64,000 nucleotides of DNA, from assembly GCF_004912145.1 (NCBI RefSeq), contig NZ_STGT01000002.1, positions 868,001 to 932,000 on the forward strand, written 5' to 3'. This document shows, in pieces, positions 44,983 to 54,201 of the stretch. The stretch is from Peteryoungia rhizophila. GTDB taxonomy: Bacteria; Pseudomonadota; Alphaproteobacteria; Rhizobiales; Rhizobiaceae. Each line of letters begins with the position of its first letter. Position 1 is the stretch's first letter. A program made the translations under genes and the position numbers. The notes beneath the pieces were generated by a model that did no database searches, was not told the DNA's origin, and saw only the letters and a list, made by a program, of their open reading frames with translations.

Positions 44983-47343
44983 TCAGAATTCCTCCCACTC
45001 GCTGCCGCTCGGGGCGGGTTTCGCGCCCATGGCCGAGGCGATCTTGCCGGCGAGCGCGCGGGCGGGCGAGGTGACGGGGCGGGCCGTTTGGCTCGCCGCA
45101 GCCGGACGTGCAGATGCGACGGCCGGGCTGGCAAAGGATCTGGCGGCCGGGGACGAGGTCGACACCGGCCGCGTTGCCGAGCCGAGGTTGAACTGGGCGA
45201 GGCGGGCCGAGAGAGACTGCACTTCGGTGACCAGTGTGTGCGAAGCTGCGTTGGTCTCCTCGACCATCGCGGCGTTCTTCTGCGTGCCCTGGTCCATGAT
45301 GTTGACCGCCGAGTTGATCTCGGCCAGTCCGGTCGACTGCTCGCGCGCGGCTTCGACGATGGCATGCACGTTTGTGTTGATCTGCTGAACTTCGGCAACG
45401 ATGGCGGTTAGGGCTTCGCCGGTTCGGTCGACGAGCGAGACACCGTGTTTCACCTGTTCGCCGGAGGCTGTGATCAGGGTCTTGATCTCCTTCGCCGCAT
45501 TGGCCGAGCGCTGGGCGAGTTCGCGAACTTCCTGGGCAACGACGGCAAAACCCTTGCCGGCTTCGCCGGCGCGCGCTGCCTCGACACCGGCGTTGAGTGC
45601 CAGCAGGTTCGTCTGGAAGGCGATCTCGTCGATGACGCCGATGATATTGGAGATGGACTGCGAGGACTGTTCAATCGCGCTCATCGCATCGATGGCGGAG
45701 CGCACCACATCGCCGGAGCGTTCGGCGCTTTCCTTGGTGCGGCTGACCTGCTGTCCGGCCTCTTCAGCGCGCTGGGTCGATTCCTTGACCGAGCGGGTGA
45801 TCTGCGACAGCGCCGCCGAGGTCTGTTCGACCGATGCGGCCTGCTGTTCGGTGCGGCGGGCGAGGTCGTCGGCGGCCGAGCGGATCTCGTTCGAGCCGTT
45901 TTCGATCGTGGCCGCGTTGTCGCGGAAGGAATTCATTGCGGCGCGCAGCTTCTCGATCGAATCGTTGAAGTTGCCGCGGATTTCGTCGAGGGCCGGCGAG
46001 AAGGGCTTGTCGAGGCGCACCGTCATGTCGCCGTCGGAGAGCCGCGCGAGGCCCGCGCGCAATTCGTCGACCACGAGGCGGATCTCTTCTTCGCGGGCCT
46101 TGTGGCCCTTGGAGCGTTCGACGCGTTCGATCTCTTCCTGCTCGAAGCGGGCTTCGGCCTCTTTCTCCAGTTCGATCTTCTTGCGGTTGCTTTCCAGCAG
46201 GACCTGGAGCGACCGGGATAGATCGCCGAGCTCGTCGCCGCGATCCTTGTCGGTGAGCTCGACGTCCAGACGGCCGGCCGCAATCTCGGTCGTCTGGCCG
46301 ATGACCCGGTTGATCCGGCCGACGAAGCGGCGGGCAAGCAACCAGCCGACGACGATCAGCAGGATGGTGGCACCGGTGATGATGAGGGCCGAGGTGGAAA
46401 TCGTCTCTGTCAGGGCGCCGAGCACCGTCGCGCTCGGGACCGAGACGACGACATTCCAGACGGCACCGGGGAAGGGCTCGATCGGGACTGCGACCGCCAT
46501 GCGTTCGATGCCGTCCTTGTCGACGATGGTGCCGACGCTGCCGGGTGCTTTCAGGACCGCTTCCCAGGCCGTGGCATCGACACCACTGTCCTTCAGCGGC
46601 TGGCCCATCACATCCTTGTCCGGATGGCTGACGAAGGCATTGGCAGAGGAGAGGAGGGCGATGTAGCCGTCGCCCAGCGGTCGCTTCGCGGCGAGATCCG
46701 TCGCCGTCTGGTCGAGATCGATGTCGGCGCCGATGTAGCCGACCGACTTGCCCTGATCGAAGATCGGGACGGAGACCGTTGTCATCAACACGTCCTTGCC
46801 GTCCACCGGATAGACGTAAGGCTCCATGAGCACGGATTTGCCGGTCTTGACCGGCAGCTGGTAGTAGTCGCCGGCGCCCGGCTTGTCGTAGTCGACGAGG
46901 ACGTCGGTCTTGATGACGCCGCCGGAGCGGAAGATGTAGGGCACGAAGCGGCCCGTCGCGTCATGGACCGGCTTGCCGACGAAATCTGCATCCTTCCCGT
47001 CGAACGTGTCGGGTTCCCAACCGGTGGAGACGCCGATCGCGCCCGGATAGGCTTCGAGCGCGCCGGTCATCAAGGCCATGGCGGTGCTGCGGTCGGCAAG
47101 GCCATTGGCGCGCAGGGCCTCGACGGAGGTCCGCATGCCCTCGACCATCTGGTAGGATGCCTTCAGGCTCTGTTCGATGTCGCCCGAGGCATCGGATGCG
47201 GCCACGCGCATCTCGTTGATGCCGGCTTCGCGGATGTGATCATAGGTCAGCCCGACCAGCGTCGCGGCAACGCCTATGGTGGTTATGACGCCGAGTCCGA
47301 CTGTCGAAAAGATGTTCCGGCTCGTGGCGGATCTGAAGAGCAT
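44983..47343 (-). CDS. methyl-accepting chemotaxis protein with dCache sensor
   Basis: The 786-residue receptor has a first membrane helix (about 10-32), a large periplasmic dCache-type sensor (about 40-300; [31 protein letters not shown]), a second helix ([19 protein letters not shown]), HAMP and a long signalling coiled coil. The hairpin tip is [33 protein letters not shown]. The last five residues, EWEEF, fit the aromatic pentapeptide that tethers CheR/CheB in adaptation, after an Ala/Pro/Ser-rich flexible linker. I start at ATG 47343 (GAGGG nine bases upstream). Ligand unknown; dCache often binds amino acids or organic acids. Confidence 0.95.
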   Translation of the reverse strand: MLFRSATSRNIFSTVGLGVITTIGVAATLVGLTYDHIREAGINEMRVAASDASGDIEQSLKASYQMVEGMRTSVEALRANGLADRSTAMALMTGALEAYPGAIGVSTGWEPDTFDGKDADFVGKPVHDATGRFVPYIFRSGGVIKTDVLVDYDKPGAGDYYQLPVKTGKSVLMEPYVYPVDGKDVLMTTVSVPIFDQGKSVGYIGADIDLDQTATDLAAKRPLGDGYIALLSSANAFVSHPDKDVMGQPLKDSGVDATAWEAVLKAPGSVGTIVDKDGIERMAVAVPIEPFPGAVWNVVVSVPSATVLGALTETISTSALIITGATILLIVVGWLLARRFVGRINRVIGQTTEIAAGRLDVELTDKDRGDELGDLSRSLQVLLESNRKKIELEKEAEARFEQEEIERVERSKGHKAREEEIRLVVDELRAGLARLSDGDMTVRLDKPFSPALDEIRGNFNDSIEKLRAAMNSFRDNAATIENGSNEIRSAADDLARRTEQQAASVEQTSAALSQITRSVKESTQRAEEAGQQVSRTKESAERSGDVVRSAIDAMSAIEQSSQSISNIIGVIDEIAFQTNLLALNAGVEAARAGEAGKGFAVVAQEVRELAQRSANAAKEIKTLITASGEQVKHGVSLVDRTGEALTAIVAEVQQINTNVHAIVEAAREQSTGLAEINSAVNIMDQGTQKNAAMVEETNAASHTLVTEVQSLSARLAQFNLGSATRPVSTSSPAARSFASPAVASARPAAASQTARPVTSPARALAGKIASAMGAKPAPSGSEWEEF

Positions 47344-47568
47344 GGGCCGTTCCCTCATTAGCCTTGCAATGTCACGGCGCAACGGTCCGCTGTAAGAGCA
47401 GACCTCGCGCATTTGAGACGAACTCTAAGAGCTCATGGTTAAGTAGTTCTTTATATTCGACTGATCCGGTAGGCTCCGTGGGGCTTGCCTTGTGCTTTGG
47501 ATGGCGAAACAGTTCGTCAGCGAATCCATTCGAGACGGGGCGGAGACGTCACGGAGACGGGGCAGGGC

Positions 47569-49053
47569 ATGTTCGAAGACTACGGCAATCACGACGGCAT
47601 GGGATTGGCGGAACTGATCCGCCGGGGGCAGGTTTCGGCGGCCGAGGTGCTCGAGGCGGCCATTGCCCGCATTGAACAGGTCAATCCGCAGCTCAATGCG
47701 GTGATCCGGCCGCTCTTCGAGGATGCACAGAGGCAGGTTGACGTCGGGATCGGTGACGGACCGCTCGCAGGCGTGCCGTTCCTGATCAAGGATCTCCTGG
47801 CGCAGGTCGATGGCGTGCCGACCGGAAACGGCAATCGCCTCTGGGCTTCTCGGAATGCTACCGGCGACAGCGAGCTTGTTAGGCGCTGGCGTGCTTGTGG
47901 CCTTGTCATCGCGGGCAAGACCAACACGCCCGAGTTCGGCTTGACGCCCTATACCGAGCCCGGTGCAAACGGTCCGGCCCGCAATCCATGGGATCTGGCG
48001 CGGACGCCCGGCGGCTCGTCGGGCGGTTCTGCTGCTGCCGTCGCCTCCGGCATGGTGCCGATCGCTTCGGGTGGCGACGGTGGCGGCTCGATCCGCATTC
48101 CGGCTTCCGCCTGCGGCATCTTCGGGATGAAGCCGACGCGCGGACGCACGCCGGCTGGCCCGTTCATCGGCGAGGCCTGGTCAGGCTTTGCCGGCGAACA
48201 TGTGCTGACGCGCTCGGTTCGGGACAGTGCCGCCGTGCTCGATGCGACCCACGGGCCGGATCGCGGTTCGCCGCATCCGCTGCCGCTGCATGAGGGCAGG
48301 TTTCTCGATGCCGTTCATCGGGCGCCTGCAAAACTTCGGATTGCGGTTTCCCGCGAGCCCATGCTCGGCAGGGCCGTCGCACCGGAGGTGATCGCAGCCT
48401 TCGACGAGGCAGTGGCGCTGCTGATCGAACTCGGTCACGAGGTGATCGAGGCTGCACCGCCCGTCGAGCGCGAGGCCTTCTCCATGGCTTTCCTGACGGC
48501 GCTTGCCGGGGAACTCCGTGCCGACATCGAGTTTACCGCGAAGACTTTCGGCGTGAAGATCCGGCCCCGTGACTATGATGCCTCGACCTTCGGCATGGGG
48601 CTGCTGGGCGAGGGGTTCACAGCGGCCGACCTCATCACCGCGCATCGCTATCTGACGCTCTCGGCCCGTTCCATTCTCGGTTTCTTCGATGATGTCGATG
48701 TGTTGATGACGCCCATTCTGTCGTCATTGCCGGTGAAGATCGGCGCGCTGCAGCCGAGTGCGATCGAGACGAAACTTCTGACGGTGCTCGGTCATGTCGG
48801 GGGCGGGCGCTTGCTCAAAAAGCTTGGTATTGCCCAACAACTGGCGGCACAGACCTTTGAGTTCATTCCCTGGACGCCGGTCTTCAATGTCACCGGCCAG
48901 CCGGCCATGTCGGTTCCGACAGGCTGGTCGCCCGAAGGCTTGCCGATCGGTATGCAGTTCGTCGGCCGCTTTGCCGACGAGGACACGCTGTTTTCGCTTG
49001 CGGGCCAACTGGAACAGGCGCGGCCCTGGAAGGACAAGCGCCCGCAGCTTTGA
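47569..49053 (+). CDS. amidase-signature family hydrolase
   Basis: The 494-residue protein has the Ser-cisSer-Lys triad of the amidase signature family: Lys in [11 protein letters not shown], and both serines in [20 protein letters not shown] with the downstream [16 protein letters not shown]. Members hydrolyse small amides (6-aminohexanoate dimer hydrolases, GatA-like and others). GatA itself is unlikely since no gatB/gatC neighbours occur. ATG 47569 begins [17 protein letters not shown]. Its TGA is immediately followed by the convergent dehydrogenase stop (TGATCA). Substrate not predictable. Confidence 0.9.
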   Translation: MFEDYGNHDGMGLAELIRRGQVSAAEVLEAAIARIEQVNPQLNAVIRPLFEDAQRQVDVGIGDGPLAGVPFLIKDLLAQVDGVPTGNGNRLWASRNATGDSELVRRWRACGLVIAGKTNTPEFGLTPYTEPGANGPARNPWDLARTPGGSSGGSAAAVASGMVPIASGGDGGGSIRIPASACGIFGMKPTRGRTPAGPFIGEAWSGFAGEHVLTRSVRDSAAVLDATHGPDRGSPHPLPLHEGRFLDAVHRAPAKLRIAVSREPMLGRAVAPEVIAAFDEAVALLIELGHEVIEAAPPVEREAFSMAFLTALAGELRADIEFTAKTFGVKIRPRDYDASTFGMGLLGEGFTAADLITAHRYLTLSARSILGFFDDVDVLMTPILSSLPVKIGALQPSAIETKLLTVLGHVGGGRLLKKLGIAQQLAAQTFEFIPWTPVFNVTGQPAMSVPTGWSPEGLPIGMQFVGRFADEDTLFSLAGQLEQARPWKDKRPQL

Positions 49054-50079
49054 TCAGAGACCGGGAACGACGAGGACCTTGACCTCGCCCGGTTGCGGCG
49101 GGTTGGCGACGACCTCGGGGGCCTCGTCGAGCGAGACCCTGCGCGAGATGAGCTTCTCCACTTCGATCTTGCGACAAGCGATCAGGTCCGCGGCGCGGCG
49201 ATGCGTGAAGGGATTGAGGAAGGAGGTGACCAGTTTCACCTCCCGAAAGAGGAGGTCGAAAGGCTCGATCGCGACCGTTTCGCCCTGGGGCATGACGCCG
49301 AGGATGACGGCTGTGCCGCCGGGACGCACGAGTTTCGTCGCCTGGATCACCGTTTCGCCGACGCCGGCGCATTCGAGAACGACATCGACACCGCCCGGGA
49401 CGAGGCCCGTTTCGCCTGCAATCTGTGTAATCACGTCACCCGCTGCCGGATCGACGCTGGCCGTGGCGCCGAGGTTTTCGGCAAGGTTGCGGCGGCTCGC
49501 CTGTCTGGTCACGAGGATGACTGTGGTCGCGCCTGCGAGCCGGGCCAGCTGGACCGTCAGCAATCCGATGACGCCACCGCCGAGAACCACGACCGATGCG
49601 CCGGTCTTGATTTCCGCGAGATCGATGCCGTGCAGGCAGCAGGCGAGAGGTTCGCAGAAGGCACCGTGCATCGGGTCGAGATCGGCGGGAAGAAGGAAGG
49701 CCTGCTTCTGGGGGACGATGACGTAGTCGGCGAAGCCCCCACCGCGGTGGATGCCGATGGCCCTAAGGTTGCGGCAGAGATTGACGCGGCCACCCACGCA
49801 GTGGCTGCAGCGGCCGCAGGCGATGTTCGGGTCGCCGGTGATGCGATCGCCGATGGCAAAGCCGGTCACACCTGCGCCGAGCTCTTCGACGATGCCGCTG
49901 AATTCATGGCCCAGTGTCACGGGTGGTGTGCAGGGAAACTCCCCCTTGAAGAGATGCCGATCGGTGCCGCAGACACCGCAGGCCTCGACCCTGACCAGGA
50001 GATCGTCCGGTCCGGGCATCGGCTTTTCGACCTCGCGGGTGAACAGCCGGCCAGTCGCCTCCAGTCGCATCGCCTTCAT
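49054..50079 (-). CDS. zinc-dependent alcohol/polyol dehydrogenase (MDR family)
   Basis: The 341-residue protein has the catalytic zinc region VEACGVCGTDRHLFKG and GHEFSG, the structural zinc cysteines CGRCSHCVGGRVNLC, and the NAD fold VVVLGGGVIGLLTVQLARL. The closest look is sorbitol/threonine dehydrogenases (EPLACCLHGID). It oxidises a polyol or secondary alcohol with NAD in the cytosol. A strong ribosome site GGGAGGAG precedes the ATG. It is convergent with the amidase. Confidence 0.93.
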   Translation of the reverse strand: MKAMRLEATGRLFTREVEKPMPGPDDLLVRVEACGVCGTDRHLFKGEFPCTPPVTLGHEFSGIVEELGAGVTGFAIGDRITGDPNIACGRCSHCVGGRVNLCRNLRAIGIHRGGGFADYVIVPQKQAFLLPADLDPMHGAFCEPLACCLHGIDLAEIKTGASVVVLGGGVIGLLTVQLARLAGATTVILVTRQASRRNLAENLGATASVDPAAGDVITQIAGETGLVPGGVDVVLECAGVGETVIQATKLVRPGGTAVILGVMPQGETVAIEPFDLLFREVKLVTSFLNPFTHRRAADLIACRKIEVEKLISRRVSLDEAPEVVANPPQPGEVKVLVVPGL

Positions 50080-50254
50080 ATGTCACTCCTCCCAAAGTGC
50101 GGTTTCGGAAAGACTCGCATGCGGGGCAGTGTCTGCCAAGTGCTCGCTCGCTGCGATCCGGCGGCCGTTTTCGAGAAACTGGGACGTCCGGCTCGACGGA
50201 TGTGTCCACGGCCACTAGATAGTTCAATCAATGACAATCCAAGGATCTTCCCTG

Positions 50255-50923
50255 ATGATCACCGTGCATTACCTGGACAATTCCCGCGCCCACCGCATTC
50301 TCTGGCTGCTGGAAGAGCTCGGGCTCGACTACCAGGTCAAGGTCTATCATCGGACAGAGGAGTATCTGGCGCCGAAGGAGCTCAAGGCCGTGCATCCGCT
50401 CGGCAAGTCGCCTGTCATCGAGGACAATGGACGGGTGGTCGCAGAAAGCGGCGCGATCATGGAGTATCTGATCGAGACCTATGGCGGCGAGGGCTTGCGA
50501 CCTGCCGCCGGCACCGATGAGCGGCTGCGCTATCGCTACTGGATGCATTACGCCGAGGGCTCGGCCATGCCGCTTCTGGTGATGAAGCTGATCTTCGCCC
50601 GCATTCCGGGGCAGGTTCCCTTCTTCATCCGGCCGGTGGCCAAGATGATCAGCCAGGGCGTGGCGAAGAAGCTGATCGATCCGCAACTGGCCGACCATCT
50701 CGATCTCTGGATTGCCGAGGTTGGCAAGGAAGGCTGGTTTGCCGGCAAGGATTTTTCGGCCGCCGACATTGCCATGAGTTTTCCGGTCGAAGCCGGGACG
50801 ACCCGGATTGCCGGGGCCAAGGACACGACAGTGCTGCGCGGCTGGATGGAACGGATCCGCGCGCGGCCGGCCTACCAGCGGGCGCTGGCGCGCGGCGGCA
50901 AATACGGCTACGCGAAGAGCTGA
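50255..50923 (+). CDS. glutathione S-transferase family protein
   Basis: The 222-residue protein begins ITVHYLDNSRAHRILWLLEE, the thioredoxin-fold N-domain with the glutathione site (HPLGKSPVI and VAESGAIMEYLIETYG), and a helical C-domain (FAGKDFSAADIAMSFPVEAG). The Ser/Arg near residue 10 marks a beta/nu-like or YfcG-type bacterial GST. I chose ATG 50255 because AAGGA precedes it; the ATG eight codons upstream has no site. Conjugation or disulfide reductase roles are both possible. Confidence 0.93.
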   Translation: MITVHYLDNSRAHRILWLLEELGLDYQVKVYHRTEEYLAPKELKAVHPLGKSPVIEDNGRVVAESGAIMEYLIETYGGEGLRPAAGTDERLRYRYWMHYAEGSAMPLLVMKLIFARIPGQVPFFIRPVAKMISQGVAKKLIDPQLADHLDLWIAEVGKEGWFAGKDFSAADIAMSFPVEAGTTRIAGAKDTTVLRGWMERIRARPAYQRALARGGKYGYAKS

Positions 50924-51044
50924 GTGACGGCAATTCGCCCCGGTCGCGGGCCTTGCCGCGCAAGAAACGCTTCACGTCACTGGCGTCGTGGAACAGTTCC
51001 GCTATCTTCCCATTGTTAGATGCGTGAGCGGGAGAGGAAGCGTC

Positions 51045-51971
51045 ATGGAATGGAAAGGCCGTCGGCAGTCGGACAATGTCGAGGATCGGCGCGGCCAATC
51101 GAGTGGCCGGGGTCTGGGGCGCAACCCCTTCGGCCGTTCCGGCATACAGCTCCCCATGGGCGGGCGCCGTGGCGGAGGCTTGAGCTTCGGGACGATCATC
51201 TTTCTCGTCATTGTCTATTTCGTGCTCAAGGCGATGGGCATAGACATGCTGCAAGTCCTGGGCGAGGGCAATGTCGGTGGTTCAGGTTCCGGATATGAGC
51301 AGTCGATCGGACAGCGGCCGGCGGGCCAGTCCAGCGACGACACGACCGCTTTTGTCCGCACAGTTCTGGCAGAGACGGAAACCACCTGGAATGCGATCTT
51401 CTCCGCCTCCGGTGAGCAATACCGGGAGCCGACGCTGGTGCTTTTCGGGGGTTCCACATCCTCGCCCTGCGGCCAGGCCTCGTCGGCCACAGGTCCGTTC
51501 TATTGCCCGGCTGACAGCAAGGTCTATCTCGACACGGAATTCTTCGACCAGCTCGAACAGAAGTTCGATGCGGCCGGCGATTTTGCCCAGGCGTATGTCA
51601 TCGCGCATGAGGTCGGACATCACGTGCAGAATCTGACGGGCGTGCTGCCAGAATTCAACCGTCAGCGTCGATCCATGGGCGAGCGTGAGGCGAACCAGAT
51701 GTCCGTGCGCGTCGAGCTACAGGCCGATTGTTATGCCGGTATCTGGGCCAAGTCCGCCGACAAGGAAGGTATCCTGTCCGACGGCGATCTCAAGGAAGCG
51801 TTGAATGCCGCGCAGCAGATCGGCGACGACACCTTGCAGAAGCGCAGCCAGGGTTATGTGGTGCCGGATGCCTTCAACCACGGCACGTCCGCCCAGCGGA
51901 TGAAATGGTTCAAGCGCGGCTATGACAGCGGCGATGTGGGCGCCTGCGACACCTTCTCCGGCGCGATCTGA
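51045..51971 (+). CDS. ypfJ: YpfJ-type neutral zinc metallopeptidase, membrane-anchored
   Basis: The 308-residue protein has a cytosolic Arg/Gly-rich N-terminus (about 1-45), one membrane helix (FGTIIFLVIVYFVLKAMG) and a periplasmic peptidase domain with the zinc motif AHEVGHHVQNL (His188/Glu189/His192). The third-ligand region is VELQADCYAGIWAKS. Two Cys (PCGQ, PFYCP) probably form a disulfide. The substrate is unknown. GAGAGGAAG precedes the ATG at 51045. Confidence 0.93.
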   Translation: MEWKGRRQSDNVEDRRGQSSGRGLGRNPFGRSGIQLPMGGRRGGGLSFGTIIFLVIVYFVLKAMGIDMLQVLGEGNVGGSGSGYEQSIGQRPAGQSSDDTTAFVRTVLAETETTWNAIFSASGEQYREPTLVLFGGSTSSPCGQASSATGPFYCPADSKVYLDTEFFDQLEQKFDAAGDFAQAYVIAHEVGHHVQNLTGVLPEFNRQRRSMGEREANQMSVRVELQADCYAGIWAKSADKEGILSDGDLKEALNAAQQIGDDTLQKRSQGYVVPDAFNHGTSAQRMKWFKRGYDSGDVGACDTFSGAI

Positions 51972-51984
51972 CGCGCCGGTTTCC

Positions 51985-52464
51985 TCACCGAATGAGCAGC
52001 GCCGTCAGCCAGAGGCCGAGGCCGAACACTGTGTGTGCCACGAGGTTGAGGGCACGGACCTTGGTGGGGTTCGGGGTCTTAGAGGCTGCCCAGCCGATCC
52101 CGAGGCCCGGCTGAAGCAGGAACCAACCGGCGGCGACCGTGGCGATTGCCCAGATCCAGGCGGGCAGGAAGGTCGGCTCCGCGAACCAGGTCGGCCCGAC
52201 GAGCAAGGCCAGCATGATGCCGTAGGCGATGCCGACGGCGTAGTGCGAGATCCAGCCGAGGGCCAGTTCATGTTTGTAGGGTTCCGCATCCGCGATGGTG
52301 TCGTGGAAGACCCGTCCGGACTTCAGATGGTAGAACCAGCGTCCAACCGGCGCCCAGTTGGGCTTTGGCTGCTTGAAGACCACAGTCAGAATGGCCGCCC
52401 AGATGTCCATGGCGACGGTTGCTCCGAAGCCGATGATCGCGCCGCGCCAAATCAGTTCCAACAT
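51985..52464 (-). CDS. DUF2938 membrane protein
   Basis: The 159-residue protein has four membrane helices (WRGAIIGFGATVAMDIWAAI, HYAVGIAYGIMLALLVG, WIWAIATVAAGWFLLQPGLG, ALNLVAHTVFGLGLWLTAL). It carries conserved-looking polar motifs MDIW, PVGRWFYHL and GWISHYAVGI. This agrees with DUF2938, a family of unknown function. It is convergent with ypfJ and divergent from the MATE gene. Confidence 0.85.
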   Translation of the reverse strand: MLELIWRGAIIGFGATVAMDIWAAILTVVFKQPKPNWAPVGRWFYHLKSGRVFHDTIADAEPYKHELALGWISHYAVGIAYGIMLALLVGPTWFAEPTFLPAWIWAIATVAAGWFLLQPGLGIGWAASKTPNPTKVRALNLVAHTVFGLGLWLTALLIR

Positions 52465-52590
52465 GTCTCGATCATTCTCTCGCTGCTTTCAGGGGAGGAG
52501 ACCATAAGCGCGTTCCGGTGAAGCAGAAAAGGTCGGTTTCGCTCGCTTCCGTTCCCGGTTCGCGTTTTTGATCGACATCGACCAGGCAAA

Positions 52591-52613
52591 CCGCCAGGAA
52601 ATGGCGGATTTTT
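52591..52613 (+). terminator. upstream hairpin in the MATE leader
   Basis: A six-base-pair CCGCCA/TGGCGG stem with a GGAAA loop is followed by ATTTTT. It sits 140 bases before the MATE start and 93 bases before the second hairpin pair. It may be an early termination site of the same leader or end an unseen short transcript. Confidence 0.5.
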
Positions 52614-52683
52614 CATCAATATCTCTGATGCATTGCGCAAAAATTCTGCACTCTGGTGATTTCGTCTTGCTGGAATGCCTATT

Positions 52684-52738
52684 GCCGCTTATCCCGTTGC
52701 GACATGCCGCTCGCCAGTATCCTGGAAGCGGCTTTTTT
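52684..52738 (+). promoter_or_regulatory. terminator/anti-terminator leader in front of the MATE gene
   Basis: A strong terminator (GCCGCT at 52706-52711, inner CCAG/CTGG stem, AGCGGC at 52727-52732, then six T) ends 17 bases before the MATE ATG. An upstream GCCGCTT (52684-52690) can pair with the same AAGCGGC arm, excluding the terminator. This is the layout of an attenuator or riboswitch expression platform. No known aptamer was recognised in the preceding 100 bases. Confidence 0.6.
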
Positions 52739-52754
52739 CGTTGAGATCCAAGCC

Positions 52755-54167
52755 ATGCACACCGATATCGCCACGCTCGAAACCCACAGCCATGCACCTG
52801 TTGGCGCCGGCACCTGGATGTCGCACATCCGCGCGACGCTTTCGCTCGGCATTCCTCTGATTGGGGCCCAGCTGGCGCAGCTCGGCATCCACACGACGGA
52901 TGTGGTGATCGTGGGGCAGCTGGGGGCCGTGCCGCTGGCCGCCATGGTGCTCGCCGGCCAGTTCTTCTTCACCCTTTTCATCTTCGGCTCGGGCTTCTCC
53001 ATGGCTGTCATGCCGATGGTGGCGCAGGCCTATGGCCGGGGTGATGTCGTCTCCGTCCGTCGCTCCATCCGCATGGGCATGTGGGTCTCCATCCTTTACG
53101 TGATCCTGACGATGCCGCTCTTCTTCAATGCCGAGGCGATCCTGCTGGCGCTTGGCCAGAAGCCTGAAGTTGCGGCGCTTGCGGCAAACTATGTCTTCAT
53201 CATCCAGCTCGGCCTCTTGCCGGCGCTTCTCTTTGCCGTGTTGCGTGCGTTGGTGAGCGCGACGGGACGGGCGCGGATCGTGCTCTGGGTAACGCTCGGC
53301 ATCCTCTTGCTCAATGCCATTCTCGCCTATGCGCTGGTGCTCGGTCATTTCGGCCTGCCGGCGCTCGGCATGACCGGTGCCGCGATCGTTGCCGTCATCG
53401 TGCAGTGGGTGAGCTTCGTGGCGATGGTCATCTATATCCAGACCCGCGACGAGACGAAGCGCTACGAGCTCTTCATCCGCTTCTGGCGACCCGACTGGCA
53501 GGCGTTTCTCGAGGTACTGCATCTCGGCATGCCGATCAGCGTCACCGTGCTGGCCGAAGTGAGCCTGTTCAGCGCCGCCTCGCTGCTGATGGGCCGGATC
53601 GGGACGATCGAACTCGCGGCGCATGGCATCGCTTTGCAGCTCGCCTCGATCGCCTTCATGATCCCACTCGGTTTGGCGCAGGCCGCGACCGTCCGGGTCG
53701 GGCTCGCCCATGGACGGGGCAATTATCCGGAGCTGGTGCGGGCGTCGATCACGGTGCTGGCGATTGCCGGACTGCTGTCCCTGTCCGGCGGGATCCTGTT
53801 CCTGCTCGTGCCGGGTCAACTGTCGGCCGCCTTCATCAACGAGAATGCGCCGGCCGCGGCCGATGTGCTCGCCTTTGCCGGGCCGCTTGTCATGGTGGCG
53901 GGGCTGTTCCAGCTGGTCGACGGGTTGCAGGCGATTGCGGCGGGGCTGTTGCGTGGGCTGAAAGATGCGCGTGTGCCGATGATCCTGGCGCTCGTCGCCT
54001 ATTGGCCGATCGGCTTTTTCCTTGCCTGGCTCATGGCCTTCCCGCTCGGCATTGGTGGCATCGGCATCTGGTACGGTTTCTGCCTGGGGCTCGCGAGTGC
54101 CGCGGTCATGCTGAGCCTTCGTTTCTACCTGAAGGTCCGGCATGAAATGCAAACGGCCCGGGAATAA
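52755..54167 (+). CDS. MATE-family multidrug efflux transporter (NorM-like)
   Basis: The 470-residue protein has twelve membrane helices in two MatE repeats. The first begins LSLGIPLIGAQLAQLGIHTT with the Asp of TDVVIVGQLG; the second starts LHLGMPISVTVLAEVSLFSA. MATE pumps export cationic drugs with Na+ or H+. I chose ATG 52755 (MHTDIATLETHS) though its ribosome site is weak; upstream in-frame ATGs would place the terminator hairpin within the coding sequence. Its stop lies in the loop of a hairpin shared with carA. Confidence 0.92.
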   Translation: MHTDIATLETHSHAPVGAGTWMSHIRATLSLGIPLIGAQLAQLGIHTTDVVIVGQLGAVPLAAMVLAGQFFFTLFIFGSGFSMAVMPMVAQAYGRGDVVSVRRSIRMGMWVSILYVILTMPLFFNAEAILLALGQKPEVAALAANYVFIIQLGLLPALLFAVLRALVSATGRARIVLWVTLGILLLNAILAYALVLGHFGLPALGMTGAAIVAVIVQWVSFVAMVIYIQTRDETKRYELFIRFWRPDWQAFLEVLHLGMPISVTVLAEVSLFSAASLLMGRIGTIELAAHGIALQLASIAFMIPLGLAQAATVRVGLAHGRGNYPELVRASITVLAIAGLLSLSGGILFLLVPGQLSAAFINENAPAAADVLAFAGPLVMVAGLFQLVDGLQAIAAGLLRGLKDARVPMILALVAYWPIGFFLAWLMAFPLGIGGIGIWYGFCLGLASAAVMLSLRFYLKVRHEMQTARE

Positions 54168-54177
54168 GCCGGGCCGT
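54153..54177. terminator. hairpin between convergent MATE and carA genes
   Basis: The nine-base-pair stem ACGGCCCGG/CCGGGCCGT has the MATE TAA in its seven-base loop. On the carA side the stem is followed by TTTGCATTT, on the MATE side by CATCTTC, so it works better for carA. Confidence 0.65.
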
Positions 54178-54201
54178 CATCTTCAACCTGTCTGAAATCG
54201 C

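Noticed and set aside
52689..54152. 487-codon minus-strand frame opposite the MATE gene
   Set aside because: Extremely His/Asp/Arg/Gln-rich antisense composition, no start site, and a clear twelve-helix MATE protein on the other strand.
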